Assembly (NCBI GenBank): GCA_036703985.1
Contig: DATNQN010000097.1
Span: 1-64,000, forward strand
Length of the DNA stretch: 64,000 nt
Origin: Leptolyngbyaceae cyanobacterium
Lineage (GTDB): Bacteria > Cyanobacteriota > Cyanobacteriia > Cyanobacteriales > Aerosakkonemataceae
Direction of reading: 5' to 3'
In this document: positions 56,065 through 64,000 of the stretch, in pieces
Layout of the letters: the number at the start of each line of letters is the position of its first letter
Position numbering within the stretch: position 1 is the stretch's first letter
Notes under the pieces: generated by a model
Told to the model about the DNA's origin: nothing
Database searches by the model: none
What the model saw: only the letters and a program-made list of their open reading frames with translations
Position numbers and translations under genes: made by a program

Positions 56065-57150
56065 TTAAGTATCCTTTTTGTCTTGATAACTTTGAGATTC
56101 TTCCAGCTTCTTGTTAACCATATTCAGCAGAATCTCTGTATTATCTTTGATATCTGCAAGTTGTTCTTTTGCTGCTTCTTTATCAAGAAAACCTGCAATT
56201 ACTTCCCTGGAGAGCAAATTTAGCTCTGGATGATAACCCAATCTTTGATATATGGGATATTCTATTAATCCAGGAATGACACAGTTAGTACTATTTCCGT
56301 GTATTTTTACAGTTTTCCAACCGATTTCATCCAGCATATTAAAAACATCCTTTTCAGTTAACTGCAAAGCAAATGGCAAAGAAAAGAACTGCATATTTAG
56401 CCCAGATGCTTCATCTTTCACCCACCGCACAGAACGAACTTCTGGTTCAATCCAACGCCACCAGTTACGTCCTAAAATCACCCGATTAATACCCTTGTCT
56501 CCACAGTATTTTTGAATTTCTTTGTGAAACATTTCTCCGCATTTATAGCAAGGATAACCGTTGGTAAAATTTTTATCCATCATGTCTTTTAAAAAAGGTG
56601 CAAGCTCTATGGTTAAAACAACAAGTTCGACACCTAATTTGTCACACAAATTTCGACCATTATTAATAACTAAATCGGGAATAAACCCGTTTTGTACTAA
56701 GACAGCAACCACCTCTAAATTTAATTTCTTTTTCGCCCAATAAAGGGCGGCTGCGCTGTCTTTACCCCCGGAAAATGCTACGACTGCATCTATATTTACG
56801 CCTTTCTCTCGCGGAGTATTGATAAATGTTTCTAGTTCGCTCTGAAGAATTTCTAATTTAAAATTCTTTTTGTATGTCATGCACATATTGCAAAGACCAT
56901 CAGAGCCAATGTATATGTTCGGTATCCGCGTATCGAATAGACAATTCTTGCATTCCACTGGCTTTAAAAAAGGATTTTTACCTGTATTTATCCAAGTTTT
57001 GATCCTATTTTGTAAATGTATCCTTCGCGCCCGAAAATTATAGTTTTCTCGGTTGGGCGAGACATTGCATTTATAGGGCGAGTAGTCTTCTCGTAGGAAG
57101 TTAGGTAACAACAAACTAAAAGCATTAAGCCAAGAAAAACTAGATTTCAT
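56065..57150 (-). CDS. PP-loop amidotransferase-like protein (WbpG-type, N-acetyl sugar amidotransferase)
   Basis: 361 residues from the ATG at 57150, supported by GGAG 9 bases upstream; an earlier in-frame ATG would add 5 residues. The N-terminal zinc-finger-like pair is CKNC...CNMC. The ATP-pyrophosphatase P-loop is VVAFSGGKDSAAALYWA. Two later Cys pairs are PCYKCGEMF and NCVIPG. This matches the N-acetyl sugar amidotransferase family, which makes acetamidino groups on sugars with HisH/HisF-like partners; no such partners are seen here. A sulfur-transfer role is the alternative. Confidence 0.8.
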   Translation of the reverse strand: MKSSFSWLNAFSLLLPNFLREDYSPYKCNVSPNRENYNFRARRIHLQNRIKTWINTGKNPFLKPVECKNCLFDTRIPNIYIGSDGLCNMCMTYKKNFKLEILQSELETFINTPREKGVNIDAVVAFSGGKDSAAALYWAKKKLNLEVVAVLVQNGFIPDLVINNGRNLCDKLGVELVVLTIELAPFLKDMMDKNFTNGYPCYKCGEMFHKEIQKYCGDKGINRVILGRNWWRWIEPEVRSVRWVKDEASGLNMQFFSLPFALQLTEKDVFNMLDEIGWKTVKIHGNSTNCVIPGLIEYPIYQRLGYHPELNLLSREVIAGFLDKEAAKEQLADIKDNTEILLNMVNKKLEESQSYQDKKDT

Positions 57151-57201
57151 AATGGGAATCTCCATTTGTTAATTGATTATCCTAGTAGGAAAAACTTTTT
57201 A

Positions 57202-58266
57202 TTACGAACATGGTTCGGCTAGTCGATAAAAGGGGAAAAAATCATTACCACCATAGCTGAGTTTTCCATACTTTTGCTCCCAAGCTCGAACAAGATTTTT
57301 ATATTTTTCAATATCAAGAATCATCCTATAAGTGTAAAAATCTGCTCTTAAATTAGAAAACCCTGATTTGAATTTAAATAAAGAATCAAGACGAGAACCT
57401 ACTCCTCCGCCCAAATGAAAAACGTGATGTCCGTTTTCCTTAGCCCAACGTCGCACCACATCAATTTCTAACTTAGATGGCGCTAAAGAAAGGTACTTAT
57501 CAAATGTTCCTGAAAGATAGGTTTGCACGATGCCATTAATTGCCGTGAACAGCAAACTGGAAGCAACTTGTCCTTCCGGAGATAAGATAGTGCAAAGGTG
57601 TAGGCGATCGCCAAGAATAGAACGCAAATCAACAAAGTAACTCTCATCAAAAAAGTAAAATTCGCTAGCTGATACCCGTTGCATATTTGCTCGATAGATG
57701 GCAATAAATTTGTCAAAAAAACTCCAATTATCGATGAGGGCTTGAAAACCTAATTTGGTCAGTTTGTTAATATCTTTTCGGTGATCTTTTCGGGTTTGCG
57801 ACCACATTTCTTCAATAGATGAAGACAAGTCGATATATACAGTTTGACCATGTTTGACAACTTTGCCAAATTTAGCTAATACATCTAAATTTTGCGGCAA
57901 CAAAGGATGTAAACGGAAGAATGCGCTAATCATTCCAGATGCCGCTCCCATTTCTTGAAAAGACTTGAGAAAAATCTCTAAATTCGATGTATCATCAGGA
58001 GGAATTAAGAGTGGTGTTGGATAGCCATAAGGGGTGGTTGCATCGTACCAATTATCTGGTGCTTCAAGGCTTTCTGGAATTTTTCGAGTTAATAAAGGAA
58101 CCAAAAAAGCAGCTTCATCTAACTCGCCATAGAAAGCTATAGGTTGACTTCGTTCGTATTTTGCTGATAAAGAAACATACTCTGGCAGATGGTAAAAGTC
58201 GTGTACAGCCAGTTCGAGAAAATGTTTCCATTTGGGATCGTTGGGTAAAATAAATTCTGAAAGCAT
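57202..58266 (-). CDS. FemAB/BioF2-like acyltransferase
   Basis: 354 residues. Two GNAT-like halves, the second with LLFTAINGIVQTYLSGTFDKYLSLAPSKLEIDVVRRWAKENGHHVFHLGGGVG...DSLFKFKSGFS, the typical BioF2/FemAB ending. AAGGAT is 9 bases before the ATG. In surface-glycan clusters such proteins transfer acyl or aminoacyl groups to amino sugars. The substrate is unknown. It is 15 bases from the PIG-L gene. Confidence 0.85.
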   Translation of the reverse strand: MLSEFILPNDPKWKHFLELAVHDFYHLPEYVSLSAKYERSQPIAFYGELDEAAFLVPLLTRKIPESLEAPDNWYDATTPYGYPTPLLIPPDDTSNLEIFLKSFQEMGAASGMISAFFRLHPLLPQNLDVLAKFGKVVKHGQTVYIDLSSSIEEMWSQTRKDHRKDINKLTKLGFQALIDNWSFFDKFIAIYRANMQRVSASEFYFFDESYFVDLRSILGDRLHLCTILSPEGQVASSLLFTAINGIVQTYLSGTFDKYLSLAPSKLEIDVVRRWAKENGHHVFHLGGGVGSRLDSLFKFKSGFSNLRADFYTYRMILDIEKYKNLVRAWEQKYGKLSYGGNDFFPFYRLAEPCS

Positions 58267-58281
58267 ATCATTTCGATCCTT

Positions 58282-58962
58282 TTAAATAATTTCTCGCACT
58301 AGAACAAACGCTTCCGCAGCGAACCGTCCTACCGTACTTCCTCGTAAAGTTGCTAATGCTCTTAAAGCTTCAATCGATCGTTCGTGAGGAAAAGGTTTGA
58401 GTTGAGAAGCATAAAGTTCCATCGCTTCAATTTTCATTTCTAAATAATCGGAAATATCCACAAAAACATTCGGGACAAAATTAGGGGTTAAATAAGGAGC
58501 ATTCCAGTTAGTTTCCGACATAGTTTCGTAAGCATAAATTCTGTTTGGTGTATTAATAAGATTGGGTCGCGCCGCTACCAAAGCTGATAAGAAAATTCTT
58601 TGATGGTCTACATGAAGATCGCCATTGAAAGGAATATAAAGAATCTGTGGTTGGATGTTGTGAATAGCTTCGACCAACTGATTATTAATTTCTCGGTAGG
58701 GAACGCTATCTAAATTCGCTGCTGGTAGAGGCAGAAATTGGGTTTGTTTTACCCCAAGTAATCGATTAGCAACCAAAGCTTGTTCGCGAACAATTTTAGA
58801 CACTTCTTCTGAGTAATCAGGTGGGTAACCTTGGGTAGCGATGACTACATAAACTTCAGCACCCTCGGCAGCAAATCGAGCCATTGTTCCCCCAACACCA
58901 AGCACTTCGTCATCAGCATGAGGTGCTATTATTAGAATTTTATTTTTCATCAGTTTACTCAC
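58282..58962 (-). CDS. PIG-L family deacetylase
   Basis: 226 residues from a GTG that directly follows the WbqC stop codon, with AGGA 9 bases upstream. An in-frame ATG 4 codons later is an alternative. Motif ILIIAPHADDEVLGVGGTMARFAAEGAEVYVVIATQG has the zinc ligands H-x-DDE; PHADDE is the variant of PHPDDE. HVDHQRIFLSALVAARP has the second metal His. It would remove N-acetyl groups from amino sugars. Confidence 0.92.
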   Translation of the reverse strand: MSKLMKNKILIIAPHADDEVLGVGGTMARFAAEGAEVYVVIATQGYPPDYSEEVSKIVREQALVANRLLGVKQTQFLPLPAANLDSVPYREINNQLVEAIHNIQPQILYIPFNGDLHVDHQRIFLSALVAARPNLINTPNRIYAYETMSETNWNAPYLTPNFVPNVFVDISDYLEMKIEAMELYASQLKPFPHERSIEALRALATLRGSTVGRFAAEAFVLVREII

Positions 58963-59658
58963 TTAATTAGTTCCTAAAAAGTTCCTCGTTTCCGAGCCGC
59001 AACAGAATAAAGTATCAATAATGGATAAACTAGGTATAAAGCCCAATTCTGGAAACAATTGATTGTAGGATGGGGAGTTAAATTCTTGCCAAATTACATT
59101 GATTCCGGCAGCTTCAAAAAGTGATAAATTCATATATTCTTTACCGCCAGAACCAGATAAGTAAGTATCAGCACCCACTGCTTTACAAGCGTCAATCAAA
59201 AGTTGGCTTTTACTTCCTTTTACTGCCAATTCAGACAAATAAACTATTGTTTTTTTAATTCCTAAAACTTCCATAATCCATTGAATCAAACTCATGTCAA
59301 GCTCGCAGAGATAATGCCATTCTTTTTCCAACAATTTTTGGAGTTCAGCGCCGTATTTATCAAAATAAGGAGCAGGAGAATAGTTGGTAAGTAGTGTATT
59401 CCAATGCTTCCGTGCCCAAGGAAGTTCTGAGTCAATCTGCACTTCTTTGATATATTCTTCTTCTCTAGAGGATTGATGAAATACGGGAACTGTTAACCAT
59501 TGTTCACCTTTGTTGGTTTTAATTTTGTTGCGGTGTTGAATACCGCGCCGCATAAATTGCACGCTATCCATTACGATAAAAATATCGCCTTGGTTCAGTT
59601 TGTGGAAGAAACCCAGATATGGCAAATATTGTGGTTGATGAATTACTGCGATCGTCAT
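58963..59658 (-). CDS. WbqC family protein
   Basis: 231 residues from ATG 59658 with GGAGG 8 bases upstream; the frame's earlier ATG is dismissed. VIHQPQYLPYLGFFHKLNQGDIFIVMDSVQFMRRGIQHRNKIK matches the WbqC family start. ADTYLSGSGGKEYMNLSLFEAAGINVIW is its conserved middle. WbqC genes travel with polysaccharide clusters; the biochemical role is unknown. It abuts the PIG-L gene. Confidence 0.93.
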   Translation of the reverse strand: MTIAVIHQPQYLPYLGFFHKLNQGDIFIVMDSVQFMRRGIQHRNKIKTNKGEQWLTVPVFHQSSREEEYIKEVQIDSELPWARKHWNTLLTNYSPAPYFDKYGAELQKLLEKEWHYLCELDMSLIQWIMEVLGIKKTIVYLSELAVKGSKSQLLIDACKAVGADTYLSGSGGKEYMNLSLFEAAGINVIWQEFNSPSYNQLFPELGFIPSLSIIDTLFCCGSETRNFLGTN

Positions 59659-59719
59659 ATAGCAATCCTCCATTAATTTAATTAAACTTGCAATAAATGA
59701 TTAGTTAAACGGCTTTTTT

Positions 59720-60400
59720 CTATTTATTACGTTTGACAGACAAATCATCTTTAGGATATGCACCTTCTTTAGTAAAGACCACGGGAATTGTCCTAAAAAT
59801 GATAACTAAATCTAACCAAAAATTCCAATGATTGACATACCAAACATCTAGACTTAGCCGCTCCTCTAATGTGTTGATCAGACCTCCTTTTACTGCCTCC
59901 CAAGCTGTAATACCTGGGTAAACTAAGAAGCGTTGTTTTTGCTCATCGGTGTAAGTTGGTAAACACTGAACTAACAGCGGTCGAGGCCCTACTAAACTCA
60001 TTTCACCCTTTAAAACATTGAATAGTTGTGGTAATTCATCAAGATGATATTCGCGTAATAATCGACCGATCGCAGTGACGCGAGGATCGCCCTTAAAAGT
60101 ATTAATTCCGGCACCTTGATAAATTGCACCATCAACCATCGTCCGAAATTTATAAATTTCAAAAGGTTTTGTTAGCTTCCCCAGTCGTTCTTGACGAAAT
60201 AAAATCGGGCCTGGGGAACTTAAGCGGACTGCTAAGGCAATTAAAGCTAAAACTGGTAGTAAGATGAGGATGCCAAGGCTGGCGATCGCCAAATCTAATA
60301 AACGTTTAAATACCAGATTAAATCGAATTTCTGGCCGATTTTTCAGATATTTTTTTTCCAACTCTTGCCAGTTTTCTTCCGTCCAAATTTCCGTTATCAT
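59720..60400 (-). CDS. Undecaprenyl-phosphate sugar phosphotransferase
   Basis: 226 residues, short form (PglC/WcaJ C-terminal type). FKRLLDLAIASLGILILLPVLALIALAVRLSSPGPILFRQERLGKLTKPFEIYKFRTM carries the membrane re-entrant helix and the conserved QxRxG/KFRSM-like signature. DELPQLFNVLKGEMSLVGPRP is the second diagnostic motif. It transfers a sugar-1-phosphate to the lipid carrier, beginning the repeat unit. A very strong AAGGAGGGG precedes the ATG. Confidence 0.95.
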   Translation of the reverse strand: MITEIWTEENWQELEKKYLKNRPEIRFNLVFKRLLDLAIASLGILILLPVLALIALAVRLSSPGPILFRQERLGKLTKPFEIYKFRTMVDGAIYQGAGINTFKGDPRVTAIGRLLREYHLDELPQLFNVLKGEMSLVGPRPLLVQCLPTYTDEQKQRFLVYPGITAWEAVKGGLINTLEERLSLDVWYVNHWNFWLDLVIIFRTIPVVFTKEGAYPKDDLSVKRNK

Positions 60401-60437
60401 TTGCCCCTCCTTAAGGATAAGTTTTAAAAATAGAGAA

Positions 60438-61631
60438 TTAGGCGTGATTTACTACTGGGTAATAATAATCCAGAAAATTAATACCTAATTTTTGATAGTA
60501 TTTTTCAAGCCTTTTGAAGACAAATTGCTCGTCATATTCAGCTTCCACTCGTTGCCTTCCCGCTAATCCATAAGCTTTTCTCAATTCGATATTTGACAAT
60601 AATTTTGCTAAAGCTTCGGCTAACTTTTCACTATTTTGAGAAGGAACGATCAGACCTGTCTTTTCGTGGATAACGGCTTCTCGGCAGCCGCGAATATCCG
60701 TAGCAACAACTGGTAAATTCATTGCCATCGCTTCGAGAATTGAGCGAGGAAGTCCTTCATTATGGAAAGATGGCAATACAAAAATATCTAAAAGTCCCAA
60801 CAATTCTGGTATATCTTGACGTTGACCTGTCAGAGTAACGCGATCTTCGAGACCCCAAGTGCGAATTTTATCAATTAACTCGGTTTGAAAAGGTTCTGGA
60901 TCGCTGCTTAGTTGGGGGCCAATAATCAAAATATGTAGATTGGGAAACTGCGGCAGTAATGAGGCAGCTGCTTCAATTAAGTAGGCAGCCCCTTTTTTGC
61001 GAGTTAAACGTCCAATGGTACCGACGATCGAATTGGCAGTCGCGGGAATATTGAAAGAGTCCCGTAATTGTTTTTGATAGGTGAGAAAAAGACGATCGCG
61101 TTTAAATCGATCGATATCTATCCCATTTCCCAAGTAAGCTATTTTTTCCGGTGAACAAAGACCCTTTTGTTTCGCGGTGGCAACATCTTCATAATTTTGG
61201 GTCAAGATTAGGTCAGTGAATAATGCCGCCAATTTTTCAATGGTAAAGTAAACGGCATATTCAAGGGGTGGAGATTGTTCGTAAAATGGAAAACCATGAG
61301 CGGTATAAACAATCCGTTTTACCCCAGCCAATTTAGCAGCGATCCGGCCTAATACCGCAGCTATTGGAGTATGAACGTGAACGAGATCGTATTGGTTTTC
61401 ACACATCAATTTTACCAGATTATAAATACTTTTGAGATTAGGTAATAGTGAAATTCGCCGCTCAATTTTAATCGGATGAACGACGTAACCTTGCTGTTGC
61501 AAACGTTCCGCTTCCACCCCTGGGGAACAGGCTATTTCAACCGATACATTCTGAGATAAGAAGTAGTCTATTTGAGGTTTTAAAAGTCCTTCAGCAGTGA
61601 TGCTAAGGGCACAAATATGTAAGATTTTCAT
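60438..61631 (-). CDS. Glycosyltransferase family 4
   Basis: 397 residues. It has a GT-B fold with an N-terminal acceptor domain (DLVHVHTPIAAVLGRIAAKLAGVKRIVYTAHGFPFYEQSPPLEYAVYF) and a donor-binding C-terminal domain (GTIGRLTRKKGAAYLIEAAASLLPQFPNLHILIIGP..., E-x7-E at FVLPSFHNEGLPRSILEAMAMNLPVVATDIRGCREAV). It is similar to PglA/WcaL-type retaining transferases. A palindrome lies 25 bases upstream of the start. It is first of a chain of closely spaced genes to the left. Confidence 0.93.
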   Translation of the reverse strand: MKILHICALSITAEGLLKPQIDYFLSQNVSVEIACSPGVEAERLQQQGYVVHPIKIERRISLLPNLKSIYNLVKLMCENQYDLVHVHTPIAAVLGRIAAKLAGVKRIVYTAHGFPFYEQSPPLEYAVYFTIEKLAALFTDLILTQNYEDVATAKQKGLCSPEKIAYLGNGIDIDRFKRDRLFLTYQKQLRDSFNIPATANSIVGTIGRLTRKKGAAYLIEAAASLLPQFPNLHILIIGPQLSSDPEPFQTELIDKIRTWGLEDRVTLTGQRQDIPELLGLLDIFVLPSFHNEGLPRSILEAMAMNLPVVATDIRGCREAVIHEKTGLIVPSQNSEKLAEALAKLLSNIELRKAYGLAGRQRVEAEYDEQFVFKRLEKYYQKLGINFLDYYYPVVNHA

Positions 61632-61655
61632 CTTTTAATACCCGAACTTTTGTAA

Positions 61656-61672
61656 GTCAATCATTGATTGAC
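61656..61672. promoter_or_regulatory. Perfect palindrome upstream of a GT gene
   Basis: GTCAATCATTGATTGAC is a perfect odd palindrome (8-base arms around one T) starting 25 bases before the ATG at 61631. It lies in the 279-base gap to the next GT gene. The position suits a repressor operator; the binding protein is unknown. Confidence 0.45.
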
Positions 61673-61910
61673 AAGAGGTTCGGTAGGTGCCCCTGTTCTG
61701 ATTACCTTGTGTGTAAGAACGTTAGTACGTTTCACAGGGACTATTTTCTGTCACGCACTTCTGAAAGATCTTTTTCTACTTTTGGCACATGGGCTGAGGA
61801 TCGAAAAACCCTTCTGTCGCCACCGCTATTTGTCGAAGCTCAAATTTAATATCCATTGTTTTCACCTGCCTTGCCAAAAATCAAAAAATTGATAAGATAA
61901 ATTCTTACTT

Positions 61911-63071
61911 CTAAACAGGAACCATCTGCTTGACCTGTTCTAACGCCTCTGCATACAACGCTTCGTGCAAATTGAGAATATGCTGCAAGTCATAGCTAGC
62001 CATAAGTTCCCCTCCCCTTTTGCCCATTGCTTTTGCGGCTATGGGGTGGTCTAAAATCCCAGTCATGGCCTGAGAAAGTTCCTCCACATTGCCCAACTTA
62101 ACGAGTAAACCGCAATCTCCTTCCAATAAATCCTTGATACCCCGAATCTCAGTACCGATAACTGGAACTTCCAAGCACAAAGACTCCATCACGCTCCTGG
62201 GTAGCCCCTCCTGTTCCGAAACCAGTACCGTTGCTACCGAAGCCTTTATCAAAGTCGGAATGTCCCGCCGAAAACCTAAAAAATGGACTCTCTCTGCCAC
62301 ACCCAGCGCAGCGGCTAACTGCTGCATTTCCGGCATCAGTGGGCCAGAGCCAGCAAAAGCTAGGTGGGCTTCAGGTCTAGCTACTTTCGCAAATGCCTGT
62401 AAAACGTCGCGATGGCGCTTCCGGGGAATGAACTCCGCAATTGATAAAAACAGAGGCGTTTCCGGTGCCAGTCCCAGTTCTTTTAGTGCCTGCACTACGA
62501 CAGCATCAGAAATAGCATTGCGGTTGTATTGTTGAAGATCTACGCCAATTCCCGGCATATAGCGGACTTTTTTGGCTGGAACGATACCGTAGTGCTTGGC
62601 GGCAGCTTCATCCTCGTGATTTATCGTCACTATGTAATCAGTCCATCGCCCTGCTAACTTTTCCAGAGTTAAAAAGATCGCGTTTTTCAGGGGATTTTCC
62701 CCATTGTAGAAGTTAAAGCCGTGAGCCGTGTAGATAATTTTTGGCTTTTGGTATTTTTTCAAATTTTTCAGGGCGTACCGAGTGACAAAACCTGCAACTG
62801 CTATATGAACGTGAACGATATCATAGCCTTCCCGAAGTACGATTTCCCGGATTTTTGCCGGAGCAACTAAGAGATTTCGGGGATGATAAGGGCTGCGGGA
62901 AAATTCTATATCCCAAAGACGATCGAAAACCTTTGCACATTCAGCACAAGCTGAAACACCGTGAGCCATTGCATCTACTCGCCATCCTCGTGTGCGAAAA
63001 CGATCGGCAAAAGGAAGCAAGAAAGCACTGAGGGCATTGGGAACAGCAGTCACGATTAACAGTTTTTTCAT
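61911..63071 (-). CDS. Glycosyltransferase family 4
   Basis: 386 residues; GT-B with DIVHVHIAVAGFVTRYALKNLKK, YTAHGFNFYNGENPLKNAIF and the donor-site E-x7-E at VLVSEQEGLPRSVMESLCLEVPVIGTEIRGIKDLL. It resembles the GT at 60438 in sequence pattern, so both probably belong to one pathway. It is separated from that gene by 279 bases with no clear gene and a palindrome. Confidence 0.93.
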   Translation of the reverse strand: MKKLLIVTAVPNALSAFLLPFADRFRTRGWRVDAMAHGVSACAECAKVFDRLWDIEFSRSPYHPRNLLVAPAKIREIVLREGYDIVHVHIAVAGFVTRYALKNLKKYQKPKIIYTAHGFNFYNGENPLKNAIFLTLEKLAGRWTDYIVTINHEDEAAAKHYGIVPAKKVRYMPGIGVDLQQYNRNAISDAVVVQALKELGLAPETPLFLSIAEFIPRKRHRDVLQAFAKVARPEAHLAFAGSGPLMPEMQQLAAALGVAERVHFLGFRRDIPTLIKASVATVLVSEQEGLPRSVMESLCLEVPVIGTEIRGIKDLLEGDCGLLVKLGNVEELSQAMTGILDHPIAAKAMGKRGGELMASYDLQHILNLHEALYAEALEQVKQMVPV

Positions 63072-63101
63072 TCAGATCTCCAGCAAAACTCATGAAAATT
63101 G

Positions 63102-64000
63102 CTAGTATCTTTGTTTGAGCCAAGCTTTGGTTGTATCGCGGACATAGCGGTAAAATGCCATTCTGCGATCGCGCAACACCTCCTCCCTGTAATCTTTTGC
63201 TTTTGATAAATTCCGAGCCGACATCCGAGCCATGCGTTCTGGGTGACTCGCTACCTCGCGAATTTTTTTCGCTAGAGCCGCCACATTACCAGGTGGCACC
63301 AGATCTTCCGGCGGTAACAATTCGGGAATACCTCCCACAGTCGAGCCAATGCAAGGAAGCGCCCGTGCCATCGCCTCAATCATCGCTCGCGGCAAGCCTT
63401 CTTGATGGGATGGCAGGACAAACAGATCTGCCCGATCCAACTGAGTTCGCACCGCCTCCCCCGCAGGCAAGTTACCCAGGAAAAAAACGCGATCGCTCAA
63501 ATTCAACTTTGCAGCTTGCGCTTCCAGTTCCTCTCGGTGTTTGCCATCTCCCACCAGCACTAACTGGAGGTCTAATCCCGCTTGTACGCAGACGGCAACA
63601 GCATCAATCAGCACATCTGGAGCCTTATAAAGTTGATCCAGCGTACCTACGGTAATTAAAGTTAGAGGGTGCATTACTTGCTTAAGCGAACGAGGAAAAG
63701 GCAAGAAAGCTAGATCCGGCAACTCCACGCTGGAATAGTGCGTTGAAAAAGCATCATTTGCTGGGGGATAGCGCTGTTGCAAGGCGCGTTCGGTAACGTA
63801 AGCAGCAGCACAAGCGCGATCGCACTGCTTTTGCAATCGATGGGTGAACATCCAGCGGAAGAAAGCTCTCAAAGGATGTTTCACAGAACCAGGGGCAAAA
63901 ACATCGTAGGGATCGGCTACAACTTCCACACCGTAGGGATGCTGAGTTTGACGCAGCACGGGTTCGAGATCGTTAGCCAATTGGGAACCAACGCGCAAAA
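63102..64000 (-). CDS. Glycosyltransferase, 5' end outside the window
   Basis: About 299 codons present; the frame stays open to the right edge, so the N-terminal part lies beyond position 64000. The visible part has LTLITVGTLDQLYKAPDVLIDAVAVCVQAGLDLQLVLVGDGKHREELEAQAAKLNLSDRVFFLG and LFVLPSHQEGLPRAMIEAMARALPCIGSTVGGIPELL, the donor-binding half of GT4 enzymes. It is 30 bases from the next GT, likely co-transcribed. Confidence 0.9.
   Translation of the reverse strand, partial: LRVGSQLANDLEPVLRQTQHPYGVEVVADPYDVFAPGSVKHPLRAFFRWMFTHRLQKQCDRACAAAYVTERALQQRYPPANDAFSTHYSSVELPDLAFLPFPRSLKQVMHPLTLITVGTLDQLYKAPDVLIDAVAVCVQAGLDLQLVLVGDGKHREELEAQAAKLNLSDRVFFLGNLPAGEAVRTQLDRADLFVLPSHQEGLPRAMIEAMARALPCIGSTVGGIPELLPPEDLVPPGNVAALAKKIREVASHPERMARMSARNLSKAKDYREEVLRDRRMAFYRYVRDTTKAWLKQRY

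Noticed and set aside
62089-62535. 148-codon plus-strand frame opposite a glycosyltransferase
   Set aside because: Antisense to a clear GT4 gene, without homology.

Overview
The window is chromosomal DNA from a cyanobacterium, most likely a filamentous one. The evidence is the density of GCGATCGC/GATCGC (HIP1-type) palindromes, photosystem and chlorophyll genes (a Psb35-like protein and a BciB-type divinyl reductase), the fbp-tal-zwf-opcA pentose-phosphate cluster, an adenosylcobalamin-dependent NrdJ with an intein, a very large kinase-ATPase-phosphatase signalling protein, and intergenic regions full of short tandem repeats. No rRNA, tRNA, CRISPR array or intact IS transposase was recognised.

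Layout. 1-8.1 kb: gatB, a zinc-ribbon protein, a VanZ-like protein, a CHASE4-HAMP adenylate cyclase and alaS, all on the minus strand and separated by palindromic elements. 8.4-10 kb: a small orphan ORF, a DUF433/PIN-like toxin-antitoxin pair and a decayed galK copy. 10.1-19.5 kb: the 1760-residue kinase/AAA/GAF/SpoIIE-phosphatase gene, intact galK, a truncated DUF6745 gene, a broken pentapeptide-repeat gene, a STAS protein and a NYN/LabA-like protein. 19.7-27.7 kb: cobyrinate diamide synthase, opcA, zwf, an extra coiled-coil gene, tal and fbp. 28.2-32.6 kb: a small conserved protein, nrdJ with its intein, a coiled-coil microprotein and a duplicated nrdJ start. 32.8-45.6 kb: mixed metabolic and hypothetical genes (PPOX flavoprotein, cysE, bciB, SRPBCC, YwiC-like, DUF2887 plus its remnant, hydrolase, GNAT, a coiled-coil pair, rsmB, TerB-like, Psb35). 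45.8-53.9 kb: a class A penicillin-binding protein with an Arg/Ser tail, a B12-binding radical SAM protein, a small exported protein and pyruvate kinase. 54-64 kb: a minus-strand surface-glycan cluster that runs off the right edge.

How the parts work together. The OPP cluster supplies NADPH, OpcA activating G6PDH. Cobyrinate diamide synthase makes corrinoid, which NrdJ needs and the radical SAM protein probably binds. The SpoIIE-type phosphatase of the giant kinase could act on the nearby STAS protein, as in partner-switching systems. The terminal cluster combines a sugar-1-phosphate transferase and three glycosyltransferases with a DegT aminotransferase, a PP-loop amidotransferase-like protein, a PIG-L deacetylase, a FemAB-like acyltransferase, WbqC and a methyltransferase. 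This suggests a glycan carrying an unusually modified amino sugar.

The most striking structural theme is intact genes lying beside partial, degraded copies of themselves: galK, the nrdJ start, the YwiC-like gene leader and the DUF2887 gene. Such partial tandem duplications with decay appear to have shaped this stretch. Best candidates for follow-up are the glycan cluster, the NrdJ intein ending in Gln, the galK-flanked giant kinase with its possible STAS partner, and the extra gene inside the OPP cluster.
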